From an uncultured Bacteroidaceae bacterium (GTDB lineage Bacteria; Bacteroidota; Bacteroidia; Bacteroidales; Bacteroidaceae), in assembly GCA_944321635.1 (NCBI GenBank), contig CALULY010000010.1, forward strand, positions 1 to 64,000: DNA of 64,000 bases, written 5' to 3'. Below are positions 1-8,956 of the stretch, in pieces (positions within the stretch are counted from its first letter, which is position 1; the number at the start of each line of letters is the position of its first letter). The notes under the pieces are model-generated. The model made no database searches. It saw only the letters and a list, made by a program, of their open reading frames with translations, and had not been told where the DNA came from. The position numbers were made by a program, and so were the translations under genes.

Positions 1-300
1 GACCACAGCAATTGGGACGGTTGCCAAATCGTTACCCCAAAACAAGGTAATTCTTCTAAATCGCTTAATTTCAAATACCTATATTCCTTATACAAACTTA
101 CGAAAAACTTTGAGACACAGAGCAACACCGACCGACAATTTGTGACAGGCTGCGTTAATCCCTATTTTACTGTCAAAAGTGCGCATTTCACTCGTTTGCG
201 ACAAACCATCATTTGTTCAATAAGGTTCACACTGGGCAATTTAGCTGGTGGAGGAGATTGCCGCATAATTGCATGAATAGCCGTGCAGGCAGGATGAAAA
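1..300. other. Non-coding stretch at the left edge
   Basis: No reading frame here has the length or composition of a gene, and I recognise no RNA gene. It lies beyond the nqr terminator and leads into a family B repeat array at 301. A gene cut by the left edge cannot be excluded for the first few dozen bases. Confidence 0.5.
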
Positions 301-394
301 GTTTATTTGCAGCCTAAAAACGCATATTTGCAAGTTAAAAACATATAGATTTAACCTGCAAACATATAAATGCAGGTTAAAAACAGACTTTGCT
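301..394. repeat. Family B array, copy 1 (four 21-base units)
   Basis: Four consecutive 21-base units start at 301, 322, 343 and 364 and are followed by AGACTTTGC. Units carry variants of TTTGCAAGTTAAAAAC or its complement, so orientation alternates. The block is flanked by AAAAGTTT on the left and ACTTTGC on the right. Copies 2 and 3 are at 6718 and 39112. It lies downstream of the nqr terminator and has no coding potential. Confidence 0.8.
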
Positions 395-445
395 CCCCAC
401 CCTGCCAGTTTCTCATCTAATGGTGGTCAAAACATGATGAATGAT

Positions 446-483
446 ATAAAAAAGAAACCGGATGGGAACGTTCCCATCCGGCT
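446..483 (-). terminator. Rho-independent terminator of the nqr operon
   Basis: A perfect 24-base palindrome at 458-481 (left half CCGGATGGGAAC) is followed, read on the minus strand, by TTTCTTTTTTATATC. It sits about 70 bases past the nqrF stop. Confidence 0.9.
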
Positions 484-550
484 CAATGCAGCCTTTATGT
501 CCTCCGTCTGCTGAAGCACGGCTGTGCTCCGAGGCAGCACCCTCATGCAG

Positions 551-1822
551 TTATCCGAAGTTGTCAAACATGAGGTTTTTCATCGGCACGCCGAGGCTGT
601 CGAGCATCTGTTCTACGGCTCGCGACATCGGGCCTGGCCCGCACATATAGTACTCTATATCTTCAGGTGCCTCATGGTCTTTCAAATAGGTCTCGTAGAT
701 GACCTTATGCACGAATCCGGCCGTATATTTCACCCCGGCAGCATCTGCGGCTGGATCCGGACGGTCGAGTGCAAGGTGGAAAGAGAAGTTGGGGAACTCC
801 TTTTCCAAATCGAGGAAATCCTGGAGATAAAAGACCTCGTTCAACGCACGTGCGCCATAGAAGTAGCTCATCTTGCGATCCCGTGTCTGCAATGTCTTGG
901 TCATGTGCATGATTTGTGCGCGCAACGGGGCCATGCCTGCGCCACCACCGATCCACATCATCTCACGCTTGGAATCAAAGATGGGATGGAACTCGCCGTA
1001 AGGCCCGCTCATCAGCACCTTGTCACCAGGCTTGAGCGTAAAGATGTAGGACGATGCGATGCCCGGCATCACATCCATGAAGCCTCCGCCCTGCTCCTTG
1101 GGCTTGAACGGTGGAGTTGCTATCCTGACTGTGAGCATTATGCGGTCGCCCTCGGCGGGATAGTTGGCCATGGAGTAAGCGCGGATGGTCGGCTCGTCGT
1201 TCTTGCACTTGAGGTCGAACAATCCGAATTTCTGCCATGCTGGCAAGTATTCGTCACCGATAAGGCTCTTGTCGATGTCCTTGTCATAGTCCATCGAGAA
1301 CGTCGGAATCTTGATTTGCGCGTAAGATCCCGGGATGAAGTCCATGTGTTCGCCCTTGGGAAGTGCCACGATGAATTCTTTTATGAACGTGGCAACATTC
1401 TTGTTAGAGATGACTTCACACTCCCATTCCTTCACGCCCATCACTGATTCAGGGACTTTGATTTCCATGTCACCCTTGACTTTCACCTGGCAACCGAGCC
1501 GCCAGTGGTCTTGTTGCTGCTTGCGGTTGAAATGCGGGATCTCCGAGGGGAGGATTTCGCCGCCGCCGGCTATGACCTGGCACTTGCATTGTCCGCACGA
1601 GCCCTTGCCTCCGCAAGCCGATGGCAGGTAGATGCCATTGACCGAGAGGGTGTTGAGCAGGCTTGATCCGGACTCGACTTCCACCACATTGTCACCGTTG
1701 ATGGTGAGTTTGACCTTGCCGGATGGAACGAGGTACTTTTTTGCAACCAACAATATGACGACCAGCACAAGCACTACGGCGAGGAAGACGCCGATGCTTG
1801 TCAAAATGAAATTGATATCCAT
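551..1822 (-). CDS. nqrF: Na+-translocating NADH:quinone reductase subunit F
   Basis: NqrF is the NADH-oxidising subunit of the Na+ pump; it passes electrons from NADH through FAD and a [2Fe-2S] cluster into the membrane part. The 423-residue protein has one N-terminal membrane helix (about 5-26), then a plant-type ferredoxin domain with cluster cysteines 70, 76, 79 and 111, then a ferredoxin-reductase domain with RAYSMANYP (FAD) and the ending NLMFDNFG. Length and order match the family. It is the last gene of nqrABCDEF, 16 bases after nqrE, with a strong terminator behind it. Confidence 0.97.
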   Translation of the reverse strand: MDINFILTSIGVFLAVVLVLVVILLVAKKYLVPSGKVKLTINGDNVVEVESGSSLLNTLSVNGIYLPSACGGKGSCGQCKCQVIAGGGEILPSEIPHFNRKQQQDHWRLGCQVKVKGDMEIKVPESVMGVKEWECEVISNKNVATFIKEFIVALPKGEHMDFIPGSYAQIKIPTFSMDYDKDIDKSLIGDEYLPAWQKFGLFDLKCKNDEPTIRAYSMANYPAEGDRIMLTVRIATPPFKPKEQGGGFMDVMPGIASSYIFTLKPGDKVLMSGPYGEFHPIFDSKREMMWIGGGAGMAPLRAQIMHMTKTLQTRDRKMSYFYGARALNEVFYLQDFLDLEKEFPNFSFHLALDRPDPAADAAGVKYTAGFVHKVIYETYLKDHEAPEDIEYYMCGPGPMSRAVEQMLDSLGVPMKNLMFDNFG

Positions 1823-1838
1823 TGCCTAATCCTTTCAA

Positions 1839-2474
1839 TTAAATTTTAAGACCAGAGAAGCACATGAACGCCATGGCCATAAGTCCCACGGTTATGAACG
1901 TGATGCCCAGCCCGCGCAACGGTGCGGGGACGTTGCTGTAAGCCATCTTTTCACGTATGGCAGCCAGCCCCACAATGGAGAGCATCCAGCCTATGCCCGA
2001 GCCGAGGGCGTAGGAAATGGCATCGGCAATGCCCGTGATGGCCTTGGGGTCGCTGTCCCCGAGACCAATCCTTTGCTGCATGAAGAGCGATGCTCCCATG
2101 ATGGCGCAGTTGACGGCTATCAAAGGCAGGAAGATGCCCAACGATGCATAAAGCGATGGGGAGAACCGCTCGACAACCATCTCCACCAACTGCGTGATGG
2201 CTGCGATGACGGCTATGAAAAGGATGAAACTCAGATAGCCTATGCCCAGCGGGTCAAGCACATAGATTTGCAGCAGGTAGTTGACTGGCAGGGTGACAAC
2301 GAGCACGAATGTCACAGCTATGCCCAGTCCGATTGCAGTCTTCACATTCTTGGATACGGCCAAGTAGGAGCACATCCCGAGGAAGAATGCGAAAATCATG
2401 TTGTCCACAAATATGGAGCGGACGAACAAACTCAGTGTATGTGAATCCATATTTCTATTTACTATTAATGTCAA
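1839..2474 (-). CDS. nqrE: Na+-translocating NADH:quinone reductase subunit E
   Basis: NqrE is one of the two paired integral-membrane subunits (with NqrD) that build the ion channel core. The 211-residue protein is almost wholly hydrophobic with six likely helices. Two cysteines in conserved settings, [10 protein letters not shown] (about residue 35) and VNCAIMG (about 121), match the positions known in this family to hold an iron centre between NqrD and NqrE. Three bases separate it from the nqrD stop, so the genes are co-transcribed and probably translationally coupled. Confidence 0.96.
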   Translation of the reverse strand: MTLIVNRNMDSHTLSLFVRSIFVDNMIFAFFLGMCSYLAVSKNVKTAIGLGIAVTFVLVVTLPVNYLLQIYVLDPLGIGYLSFILFIAVIAAITQLVEMVVERFSPSLYASLGIFLPLIAVNCAIMGASLFMQQRIGLGDSDPKAITGIADAISYALGSGIGWMLSIVGLAAIREKMAYSNVPAPLRGLGITFITVGLMAMAFMCFSGLKI

Positions 2475-2477
2475 CTA

Positions 2478-3110
2478 TTATTTTTCCTGCAAATCCTTGT
2501 GTTTGGCACGTTGGTACCAAATCAAGCAAGCGAGGATGATCAATGCCATCGGCGGCATCAGCATCAGGCCATTGTTCGCATAGCCTGCAGCATAGAACGA
2601 ATCAGGAACGACCTTGAAACCGAGCAACGTACCCGATCCGAGCAATTCGCGGAAGAATGCGACGATGATGAGTATTTTGGCATATCCCAAACCGTTGCCA
2701 ATGCCGTCAAGGAACGACGGCCAAGGGCCATTTGACATTGCGTATGCCTCCAGACGTCCCATGAGGATGCAATTAGTGATGATCAGCCCCACATAGACCG
2801 ACAACTGCACACTGACATCGTAGGCAAAAGCCTTTAGCACTTCGCTCACGACAGTCACCAGTGCCGCCACGACGACCAGTTGCACGATGATCCTGATACG
2901 GTTGGGGATGGTCTTGCGGATGAACGAAATCACGAGATTGGAGAATGCCGTGATGATCGTCACCGAAAGTCCCATGACTATGGCTGGTTCAAGTTTGGAT
3001 GTCACCGCCAGAGCCGAGCATATGCCGAGCACCTGGACGGTGACAGGATTGTTCTTTCCTATCGGGGTGAACAGTGCCTCTTTATCTTTCTTAGAAAACA
3101 ATTGGCTCAT
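2478..3110 (-). CDS. nqrD: Na+-translocating NADH:quinone reductase subunit D
   Basis: NqrD pairs with NqrE in the membrane core. The 210 residues include a cytosolic N-terminus, six likely membrane helices, and the cysteine motifs GICSALAVT and TNCILMGRLEA that mirror those of NqrE in inverted topology. The start is 13 bases after the nqrC stop. Length is normal for the family. Confidence 0.96.
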   Translation of the reverse strand: MSQLFSKKDKEALFTPIGKNNPVTVQVLGICSALAVTSKLEPAIVMGLSVTIITAFSNLVISFIRKTIPNRIRIIVQLVVVAALVTVVSEVLKAFAYDVSVQLSVYVGLIITNCILMGRLEAYAMSNGPWPSFLDGIGNGLGYAKILIIVAFFRELLGSGTLLGFKVVPDSFYAAGYANNGLMLMPPMALIILACLIWYQRAKHKDLQEK

Positions 3111-3123
3111 TTGTCTTTCCTCC

Positions 3124-3948
3124 TCATTTTGCAGTTAAAAAGTTTACGTAGTTGTGAAGGCAAGTATGGAGCATGTTGTTGACACCATCCGACGTGATTG
3201 TCCCGCCCGAGATGCCGTCAACCTTGTACTCAGACCCCTCGGACGTGCCATGCTTGACGACGGAAAGTGCGACATTGCCACCCTCCATCACCTGCTTCCC
3301 GTTGAATTGGTCTTGGAATGCCTTGCCTGCAATCTCTGCCCCGAGGCCAGGAGTCTCGCTCGCGTGCGAGAAATATGTGCCATAAACCGTCTGCTTGTCG
3401 GCATCCAATGCCACATATCCCCAGATTGCGCCCCAAAGACCCGCACCGTTGACAGGTATGACATACTTTGTTTCACCATCAACTTCGCATACAAAGACGT
3501 GCAAGCGTCCTGCCTTTGCCTCGTTGTCATAGTTGGTGGAGAAGTCGGCAGCCGGTACTTCTTCCTTTTCCGTGCCAGTCTCGGGATCGATGAGTATGTC
3601 CCTTTTCACATAGCGGTCATAATCCGCTCCCGCATTGTCAGACGTGATGCCCAGCGAGGAGAGGATTTGCTTCTTTGTGTCAAGCCTGATGTTGTCATCT
3701 TGCTTGTCCCTAAGCCCTGAATTGACGAACGCCAGGAGGAAAGCGACGACTATCACCATCACTGCGGCATAGACTATCGTGTATGTATTTGAATTGGTGT
3801 TCAGCTTTTTGTCCGGCCTACCCTCCGTCACCTCCTCGAATTCCGAGGACGGGGCTTGGCATATCGGGCATTTGTCCGGGGCGGAATCACCCTCATGCAC
3901 ATAGCCACACACTTTGCATTTGAACTTTCTTGCAGCCATATCCATCAT
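3124..3948 (-). CDS. nqrC: NqrC with an N-terminal rubredoxin-like domain
   Basis: NqrC carries covalently bound FMN on a periplasmic domain and relays electrons inside the Na+ pump. Usual NqrC begins just before its membrane helix. Here about 48 residues precede it and form a compact rubredoxin-type iron domain: CKVC at 11-14 and CPIC at 27-30, with GYVHEGD between, as in the C-terminal domain of rubrerythrin. The helix spans about 56-76, followed by the FMN domain with ISGGTITSDGV near the end. Where a normal NqrC start codon would lie there is CTG (Lys-Leu-Asn-Thr-Asn), and the frame is open throughout, so the fusion looks real. The start overlaps the nqrB stop by four bases. In known NqrC topology the N-terminus is cytoplasmic, so the extra iron site would face the cytoplasm. 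Confidence 0.93.
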   Translation of the reverse strand: MMDMAARKFKCKVCGYVHEGDSAPDKCPICQAPSSEFEEVTEGRPDKKLNTNSNTYTIVYAAVMVIVVAFLLAFVNSGLRDKQDDNIRLDTKKQILSSLGITSDNAGADYDRYVKRDILIDPETGTEKEEVPAADFSTNYDNEAKAGRLHVFVCEVDGETKYVIPVNGAGLWGAIWGYVALDADKQTVYGTYFSHASETPGLGAEIAGKAFQDQFNGKQVMEGGNVALSVVKHGTSEGSEYKVDGISGGTITSDGVNNMLHTCLHNYVNFLTAK

Positions 3949-5108
3949 TTATTTACAGTCAAACGTTTCATTCTCTTCTTGATGTTGCTTTGCACCACAT
4001 AATAGTCTATAAGCGGCGCGAAAACATTCATAAACAAGATGGCCAACATCATGCCCTCGGGATAACCTGGGTTGAGCACACGGATGATGATGGCTATTGC
4101 TCCAATCAGGAATCCATAAATGTATTTTCCTGTCTCAGTCCTTGCCGATGTCACAGGGTCGGTGGCCATGAACACGGCACCGAAACAAAATCCGCCAAGC
4201 ACGAGATGCTCATACCAAGGCATATTGGCTATGTAGGTGTCCGGTCCTGCCACGTTGAAGAGCCATGCGGTCAATCCGCCGCCGACAAACACCGAAAGCA
4301 TGATCTTCCAGCTCGCTATGCCAGTGAATAACAGGATTGCCGCGCCAATGGCTATGGCGATGACGCTCGTCTCACCTATCGAACCGGGAATAAGCCCCGT
4401 CACCATGTCCCAGTTGAATCCTGGCAAATGGGTCGTTGCAGCCTGCCCGAGCGGTGTTGCCACCGTAACTGCGTCGAGCGACTTGCCAAGACCGAAGATG
4501 CTGTCCTTGGCGACCCAGACCGCATCACCTGACATGCTTGCAGGATAGGCGAAGAACAGGAACGCGCGGGTTATGAGCGCAACGTTGAATACATTCATGC
4601 CTGTGCCGCCGAACACCTCCTTTGCGAAGATAACAGAGAATGCCGTTGCAATCGCCAACATCCACAACGGGCACTCAACAGGGACAATCATCGGGATGAG
4701 TATGCCTGAGACGAGGAATCCCTCCTGGATTTCCTCCTTCTTCCATTGGGCGACGATGAACTCTATGCCAAGCCCCACGACGTAGGACACCAATATCTTT
4801 GGCAACACAGCAAGGAAGCCGTAGCCGAAAAGTTGCCAGAACGTGCCATCCAGCCCCGCAGCCAAGTAATGCTGGTATCCAACGTTGTACATTCCGAAGA
4901 GCAGTGCCGGCAGCAACGCTATCACGACTATGATCATGATGCGTTTGCTGTCGATGGCATCATGGATGTGAGTCCCGCTCCTGGAGGTCGTACTTGGGAC
5001 AAACAGGAATGATTCAAATCCCTCGAACACTGAACGGAACGCGTGCAGTTTGCCCCCTTCCTCGAAGTTGGGCTTTATCTTGTCGAGATAATTTCTTAAC
5101 GCTTTCAA
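3945..5108 (-). CDS. nqrB: Na+-translocating NADH:quinone reductase subunit B
   Basis: NqrB is the large membrane subunit that binds riboflavin and a covalent FMN and contains the Na+ path and quinone site. The 387-residue protein has a cytosolic N-terminus (LRNYLDKIKPNF), about ten membrane helices, and DAVTVATPLG near 177, whose threonine fits the covalent FMN site of the RnfD/NqrB family. The last bases overlap nqrC. It lies 41 bases after nqrA. Confidence 0.96.
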   Translation of the reverse strand: MKALRNYLDKIKPNFEEGGKLHAFRSVFEGFESFLFVPSTTSRSGTHIHDAIDSKRIMIIVVIALLPALLFGMYNVGYQHYLAAGLDGTFWQLFGYGFLAVLPKILVSYVVGLGIEFIVAQWKKEEIQEGFLVSGILIPMIVPVECPLWMLAIATAFSVIFAKEVFGGTGMNVFNVALITRAFLFFAYPASMSGDAVWVAKDSIFGLGKSLDAVTVATPLGQAATTHLPGFNWDMVTGLIPGSIGETSVIAIAIGAAILLFTGIASWKIMLSVFVGGGLTAWLFNVAGPDTYIANMPWYEHLVLGGFCFGAVFMATDPVTSARTETGKYIYGFLIGAIAIIIRVLNPGYPEGMMLAILFMNVFAPLIDYYVVQSNIKKRMKRLTVNK

Positions 5109-5149
5109 TGTCTTGATGTTTTATAAATTAATACTTCGTTTCACTAACC

Positions 5150-6502
5150 TCATGCCATCTCCTGATGCAACAGGTCGAGACCGTCGCGGACAATGCGCTG
5201 GAGTTCCATCTTGGACGAGCAGACAAACTCGCAAAGTGCGAAATCCTCAGGGGCTACCTCATATATGCCCAAGGCCTCCATGCGGTCGATGTCGCCTGCA
5301 ATAATGGCTTTGATGAGATATTCCGGCATGATGCTCATCGGGAGCACGCGGTCATATTCGTGAGACATGATCATGTGCCTCTCACCTCCTTTGACACGGG
5401 CATCGGGCTTGTACTCCTTGCGTCCGAACGGGTCGAGGATCCAATTGAAATACGAATGACTGGCACTGAACTGATCGAGGCGCGGCATCAACCAACCCAG
5501 CACCTCATGCACGTCGTTCCCTTCCGGGATTACGGTCACTTCGGTATCGTATGCGCCGAGGAATCCGTCCAACCCCCTCTTGGTGCCAGTCAGCACATTG
5601 CCGCTGATGATGCGTTGCTCGCGACCGTCCTTGAGATTGCCGGCAAGGATTGAACCGAGTTGTTGACCTATCCTGACATTGGCGTATGACGGTTCTTTCA
5701 CCTCCGAGCCGACAACCGCGATCGTGCGTGAAAGGTCGGCTATGCCCTGGTTGAACAGACGGCCGACAATCATCACATCCCACGCGCTAAGCGTCCAGAG
5801 CACTTCGCCCTTGTTAACCGGGGCGATGTTGTTGATTTGCACGCCCACGTTGCCTGCGGGGTGAGGTCCGCTGAATTTGTAGGTTTCCGCTCCTCCGGAA
5901 AGTGCTTCCAAGTCCTGCGAATCGCTCATGCTGAGGTAAGTCTTCGCTATACGCGCAAGGGCTTTCATCCCAGTCTTGAAGTCCGCTTCCCTGCACTTGA
6001 GCACGAAATCAAAGCTCGGTGCAAGCGGTTTGGTGTCAAATGCCGTCACAAATATAGCACGCGGCCGCACATCAGGATTGGCGATGATGTCGTACGGGCG
6101 TTGCTTGACAAACGGCCACACACCGCCTTCGAGCATCGCCTCCTTGACCTGCTCGGCCGACATCGCATCAACGTCTCTTTTGCCATAGTCCTTGTATTCC
6201 ATCACGTCATCAGCCTTGACCGTGACACTCAGGATTTTGCGCTTCTCGCCACGGTTGATGCCGGTGACTTCTCCGCTCACCGGGGAGACGAATTTGATTG
6301 CTGGGGCGTTTTTGTCGTAGAACAAGACTTCCCCGGCCTTAACCTTGTCGCCTGGCTTCACGACGACCTTGGGTGTGACGCCGTGATAATCGTCGGGCAC
6401 CAAAGCGTATGTCTCCGACGGCTTCACATCGCGCAACACCTCGCCCGCCTTGCCGGCAAGATTGAGGTTCAAGCCTTTACGTAGTTTTATCACACTTGCC
6501 AT
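5150..6502 (-). CDS. nqrA: Na+-translocating NADH:quinone reductase subunit A
   Basis: NqrA is the peripheral cytoplasmic subunit of the Na+ pump. The 450-residue protein begins with the family-typical IKLRKGLNLNLAGKA, has no membrane helix, and contains SGPHPAGNVGVQI near 216. It is the first gene of the operon; a Bacteroidetes-type -7 element lies about 35 bases upstream of the start. Confidence 0.96.
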   Translation of the reverse strand: MASVIKLRKGLNLNLAGKAGEVLRDVKPSETYALVPDDYHGVTPKVVVKPGDKVKAGEVLFYDKNAPAIKFVSPVSGEVTGINRGEKRKILSVTVKADDVMEYKDYGKRDVDAMSAEQVKEAMLEGGVWPFVKQRPYDIIANPDVRPRAIFVTAFDTKPLAPSFDFVLKCREADFKTGMKALARIAKTYLSMSDSQDLEALSGGAETYKFSGPHPAGNVGVQINNIAPVNKGEVLWTLSAWDVMIVGRLFNQGIADLSRTIAVVGSEVKEPSYANVRIGQQLGSILAGNLKDGREQRIISGNVLTGTKRGLDGFLGAYDTEVTVIPEGNDVHEVLGWLMPRLDQFSASHSYFNWILDPFGRKEYKPDARVKGGERHMIMSHEYDRVLPMSIMPEYLIKAIIAGDIDRMEALGIYEVAPEDFALCEFVCSSKMELQRIVRDGLDLLHQEMA

Positions 6503-6535
6503 ATTAACATTTGAATGTTATTCCATACATGAATG

Positions 6536-6543
6536 CAAAAGTA
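6536..6543 (-). promoter_or_regulatory. Predicted -7 element of the nqr operon
   Basis: Read on the minus strand the site is TACTTTTG, matching TAnnTTTG, about 35 bases before the nqrA start. No clear -33 TTTG is visible at the usual distance. Confidence 0.55.
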
Positions 6544-6717
6544 ATATAAAATCCTATCCCGTAATTGCATCGGGCATCATAATTGCGGAATTATTTCATT
6601 AATTGGCCATCACATTACATCCGCACTTCACGGCGCTGTCTCCACACTCCAAAACCTGCATCTTTGCTTGTCGGAAGCACAGACATCGGGCAAGTAGTTC
6701 TTTAGGCGGGATGAAAA

Positions 6718-6810
6718 GTTTGTTTTTAGTCTGAAAATACATATTTGCAAGTTAAATCTACATATTTGCAACCTAAAATTATATAGATTTACCCTAAAAA
6801 TAAACTTTTC
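6718..6810. repeat. Family B array, copy 2 (four 21-base units)
   Basis: Units start at 6718, 6739, 6760 and 6781 and end in AAACTTTTC. Sequence has drifted from copy 1 but the 21-base period, the four-unit count and the AAAAGTTT / ACTTTT edges are kept. It lies in the gap between the nqrA start and the rfbB terminator; the rest of that gap (6503-6875) holds only the nqr promoter. Confidence 0.8.
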
Positions 6811-6875
6811 CTGATGGGCAGCAGACAAATTGTGCCGACCTTAGCACTTTTTCGTGCTGCACAAGGGACAAAATG

Positions 6876-6918
6876 CGTCAATCCCCTGCCGCCAAGGTTG
6901 GCTGGCAGGGGATTGACG
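6876..6918 (-). terminator. Terminator-like hairpin after rfbB
   Basis: Arms of 15 bases (6876-6890 and 6904-6918, CGTCAATCCCCTGCC and its complement) pair perfectly around a 13-base loop. On the minus strand a short T run (CATTTTG) follows. It ends the rfbACDB transcript. Confidence 0.8.
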
Positions 6919-6962
6919 TCTCGTGTTGCGGCCTTACAACCGCATGATGACATGGGAGCGGT

Positions 6963-8087
6963 TCAACGCCCACGGTACATCTCCTCGTAGTATCTCATGT
7001 AATCGCCGCTCGTCACATTGTCCATCCATGCTTGGTTGTCAAGATACCATCGGACGGTGCGCTCGATACCTTCCTCGAATTGCAGAGAAGGTTGCCACCC
7101 CAATTCGCGTTTCAACTTGGATGAGTCGATGGCATATCGCAAGTCATGCCCCTTGCGGTCGGTGACGTATGTTATGAGGTCGGACGAGCTGCCCTCGGGA
7201 TTGCCGAGGAGGCGGTCGGTGGTCTTGATCAAGACTTTTACTATGTCTATGTTTTTCCACTCGTTGAAGCCGCCTATGTTGTAGGTGTCCGCCGTCTTGC
7301 CATGGTGAAAAATGGTGTCGATGGCGCGTGCATGGTCTTCCACATAGAGCCAGTCACGGACATTCTCCCCTTTGCCATAGACGGGCAACGGGCGACGATG
7401 CCGGATGTTGTTGATGAAGAGCGGTATCAACTTCTCGGGGAATTGGTATGGCCCGTAATTGTTACTACAATTCGTCACGATGGTCGGCATCCCGTAGGTG
7501 TCATGGAAAGCCCTGACAAAATGGTCGCTCGATGCTTTGCTTGCCGAGTACGGGCTGTGCGGGGCATATTTGGTGTCTTCGGTGAAGAAACTGTCCCCAT
7601 AGACCTCGTGGGCACTGATTGGCGAAGCCACCCCCTCGGGATGCGTCAGTTCCAACGCGCCGTAAACCTCGTCGGTGGATATGTGGTAAAAACGCTTGCC
7701 GTCATAGCCCTCAGGCAATGACTCCCAATAGACCTTGGCGGCTTGCAGCAAGCTGAGCGTGCCCATGACGTTAGTCCTGGCAAACGTGAACGGATCTTTT
7801 ATCGACCTGTCAACGTGGCTTTCGGCCGCAAGGTGGATTATGCCGTCGATGGAGTGCTGCCGCATGAGCGTGAGCATGGCATCATAGTCGCAAATGTCAA
7901 CTTTGACAAAGGTGTAGTTGGGCTTGTCCTCCACGTCGCGGAGGTTTGCCAAATTGCCGGCGTAGGTCAGTTTGTCGAGGTTGATGATGTGGTAGTCGGG
8001 ATAGGTGTTGACGAAAAGACGGACGACATGGCTGCCAATGAAGCCTGCTCCGCCAGTGATCATGATATTCCTTTTATAATTGCTCAT
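6963..8087 (-). CDS. rfbB: dTDP-glucose 4,6-dehydratase
   Basis: This enzyme converts dTDP-glucose to dTDP-4-keto-6-deoxyglucose, the second step toward dTDP-L-rhamnose. The 374-residue short-chain dehydrogenase has the NAD+ site GGAGFIGSHV (12-21), AAESHVDRSI near 88, the catalytic block STDEVYG and the YxxxK pair YSASKAS near 180. The start overlaps the end of rfbD by 14 bases. It is the last gene of the rfbACDB cluster and is followed by a terminator. Confidence 0.96.
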   Translation of the reverse strand: MSNYKRNIMITGGAGFIGSHVVRLFVNTYPDYHIINLDKLTYAGNLANLRDVEDKPNYTFVKVDICDYDAMLTLMRQHSIDGIIHLAAESHVDRSIKDPFTFARTNVMGTLSLLQAAKVYWESLPEGYDGKRFYHISTDEVYGALELTHPEGVASPISAHEVYGDSFFTEDTKYAPHSPYSASKASSDHFVRAFHDTYGMPTIVTNCSNNYGPYQFPEKLIPLFINNIRHRRPLPVYGKGENVRDWLYVEDHARAIDTIFHHGKTADTYNIGGFNEWKNIDIVKVLIKTTDRLLGNPEGSSSDLITYVTDRKGHDLRYAIDSSKLKRELGWQPSLQFEEGIERTVRWYLDNQAWMDNVTSGDYMRYYEEMYRGR

Positions 8088-8955
8088 TTTTTCCTGCTTT
8101 TAGTCCGTTGATGCACTTCTCCACCGAGTCCATCCAATAAGGTATCTTGAATCCGAATGCCTGGCGGAATTTTGTTTTATCCAGAACCGAGTAATGCGGC
8201 CGCCGCACCTTGCTCGGATATTCGTCAGAATGTATCGGCCTGACATCGCACCTGTGACCTGCGAGGCGGTTTATCGCGACGGTGAAGTCGTACCACGAGC
8301 ACACACCCTCGTTGCTGAAATGGTAGATGCCTTGCTTGTCGGTCATGCGGCGGGCGATTATCCACGCTATCGCGTCGGCGAGGTCGCCGGCGTAGGTCGG
8401 TGTGCCTGCCTGGTCAAAGACGACGTTCAGGATTTCACGTTCTGATGTCAGTCTCAACATGGTCTTAAGGAAATTGTTGCCCCACTGAGAGTAAAGCCAG
8501 GCAGTCCTGATGATGATGTGCCTGCATCCGCTCGTCGTGACTGCGAGTTCGCCCGCCAGCTTTGTTTCACCGTACACACCTGTCGGGGCTGTCGCATCAT
8601 CCTCCCTGTATGGCACATAGCCGCAGCCGTCAAACACGTAGTCGGTCGAGACGTGGATGAGTGTCGCGCCACTCTCGTTGGCAGCCAAAGCGAGGTTGCC
8701 GACGGCCTTGTTGTTGATGAGGTCGGCAGTTGCACGGTCATCCTCGGCACGATCGACATTGGTGTAGGCAGCGCAGTTGACGATGACATCGCCCCCTTCG
8801 CCAACGGCCATGCGGCGCACAGCTTCCAGGTCGGTGATGTCCAATTGGTCAATGTCGGTGAAGATGCTGTGGCACTCGATGCCAGACAACGCGCGCCGCA
8901 TCTCATGGCCGAGTTGCCCGTTAGCACCGGTTATAAGGACTTTTGTCTTTTCCAT
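8074..8955 (-). CDS. rfbD: dTDP-4-dehydrorhamnose reductase
   Basis: RfbD reduces dTDP-4-keto-rhamnose to dTDP-L-rhamnose with NAD(P)H. An in-frame ATG exists upstream at 9024, but it would overlap rfbC by about 70 bases. I place the start at 8955, where MEKTKVLITGANGQLG puts the nucleotide-binding motif at residue 10 as in the family, one base after the rfbC stop. The protein is then 293 residues with STDYVFDG and the YGETKLAGE catalytic stretch. Confidence 0.94.
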   Translation of the reverse strand: MEKTKVLITGANGQLGHEMRRALSGIECHSIFTDIDQLDITDLEAVRRMAVGEGGDVIVNCAAYTNVDRAEDDRATADLINNKAVGNLALAANESGATLIHVSTDYVFDGCGYVPYREDDATAPTGVYGETKLAGELAVTTSGCRHIIIRTAWLYSQWGNNFLKTMLRLTSEREILNVVFDQAGTPTYAGDLADAIAWIIARRMTDKQGIYHFSNEGVCSWYDFTVAINRLAGHRCDVRPIHSDEYPSKVRRPHYSVLDKTKFRQAFGFKIPYWMDSVEKCINGLKAGKNEQL

Positions 8956-8956
8956 T

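Noticed and set aside
524-1447. 307-residue open frame on the plus strand
   Set aside because: It is antisense to nqrF, whose protein has all family motifs; the plus-strand product has no recognisable sequence.
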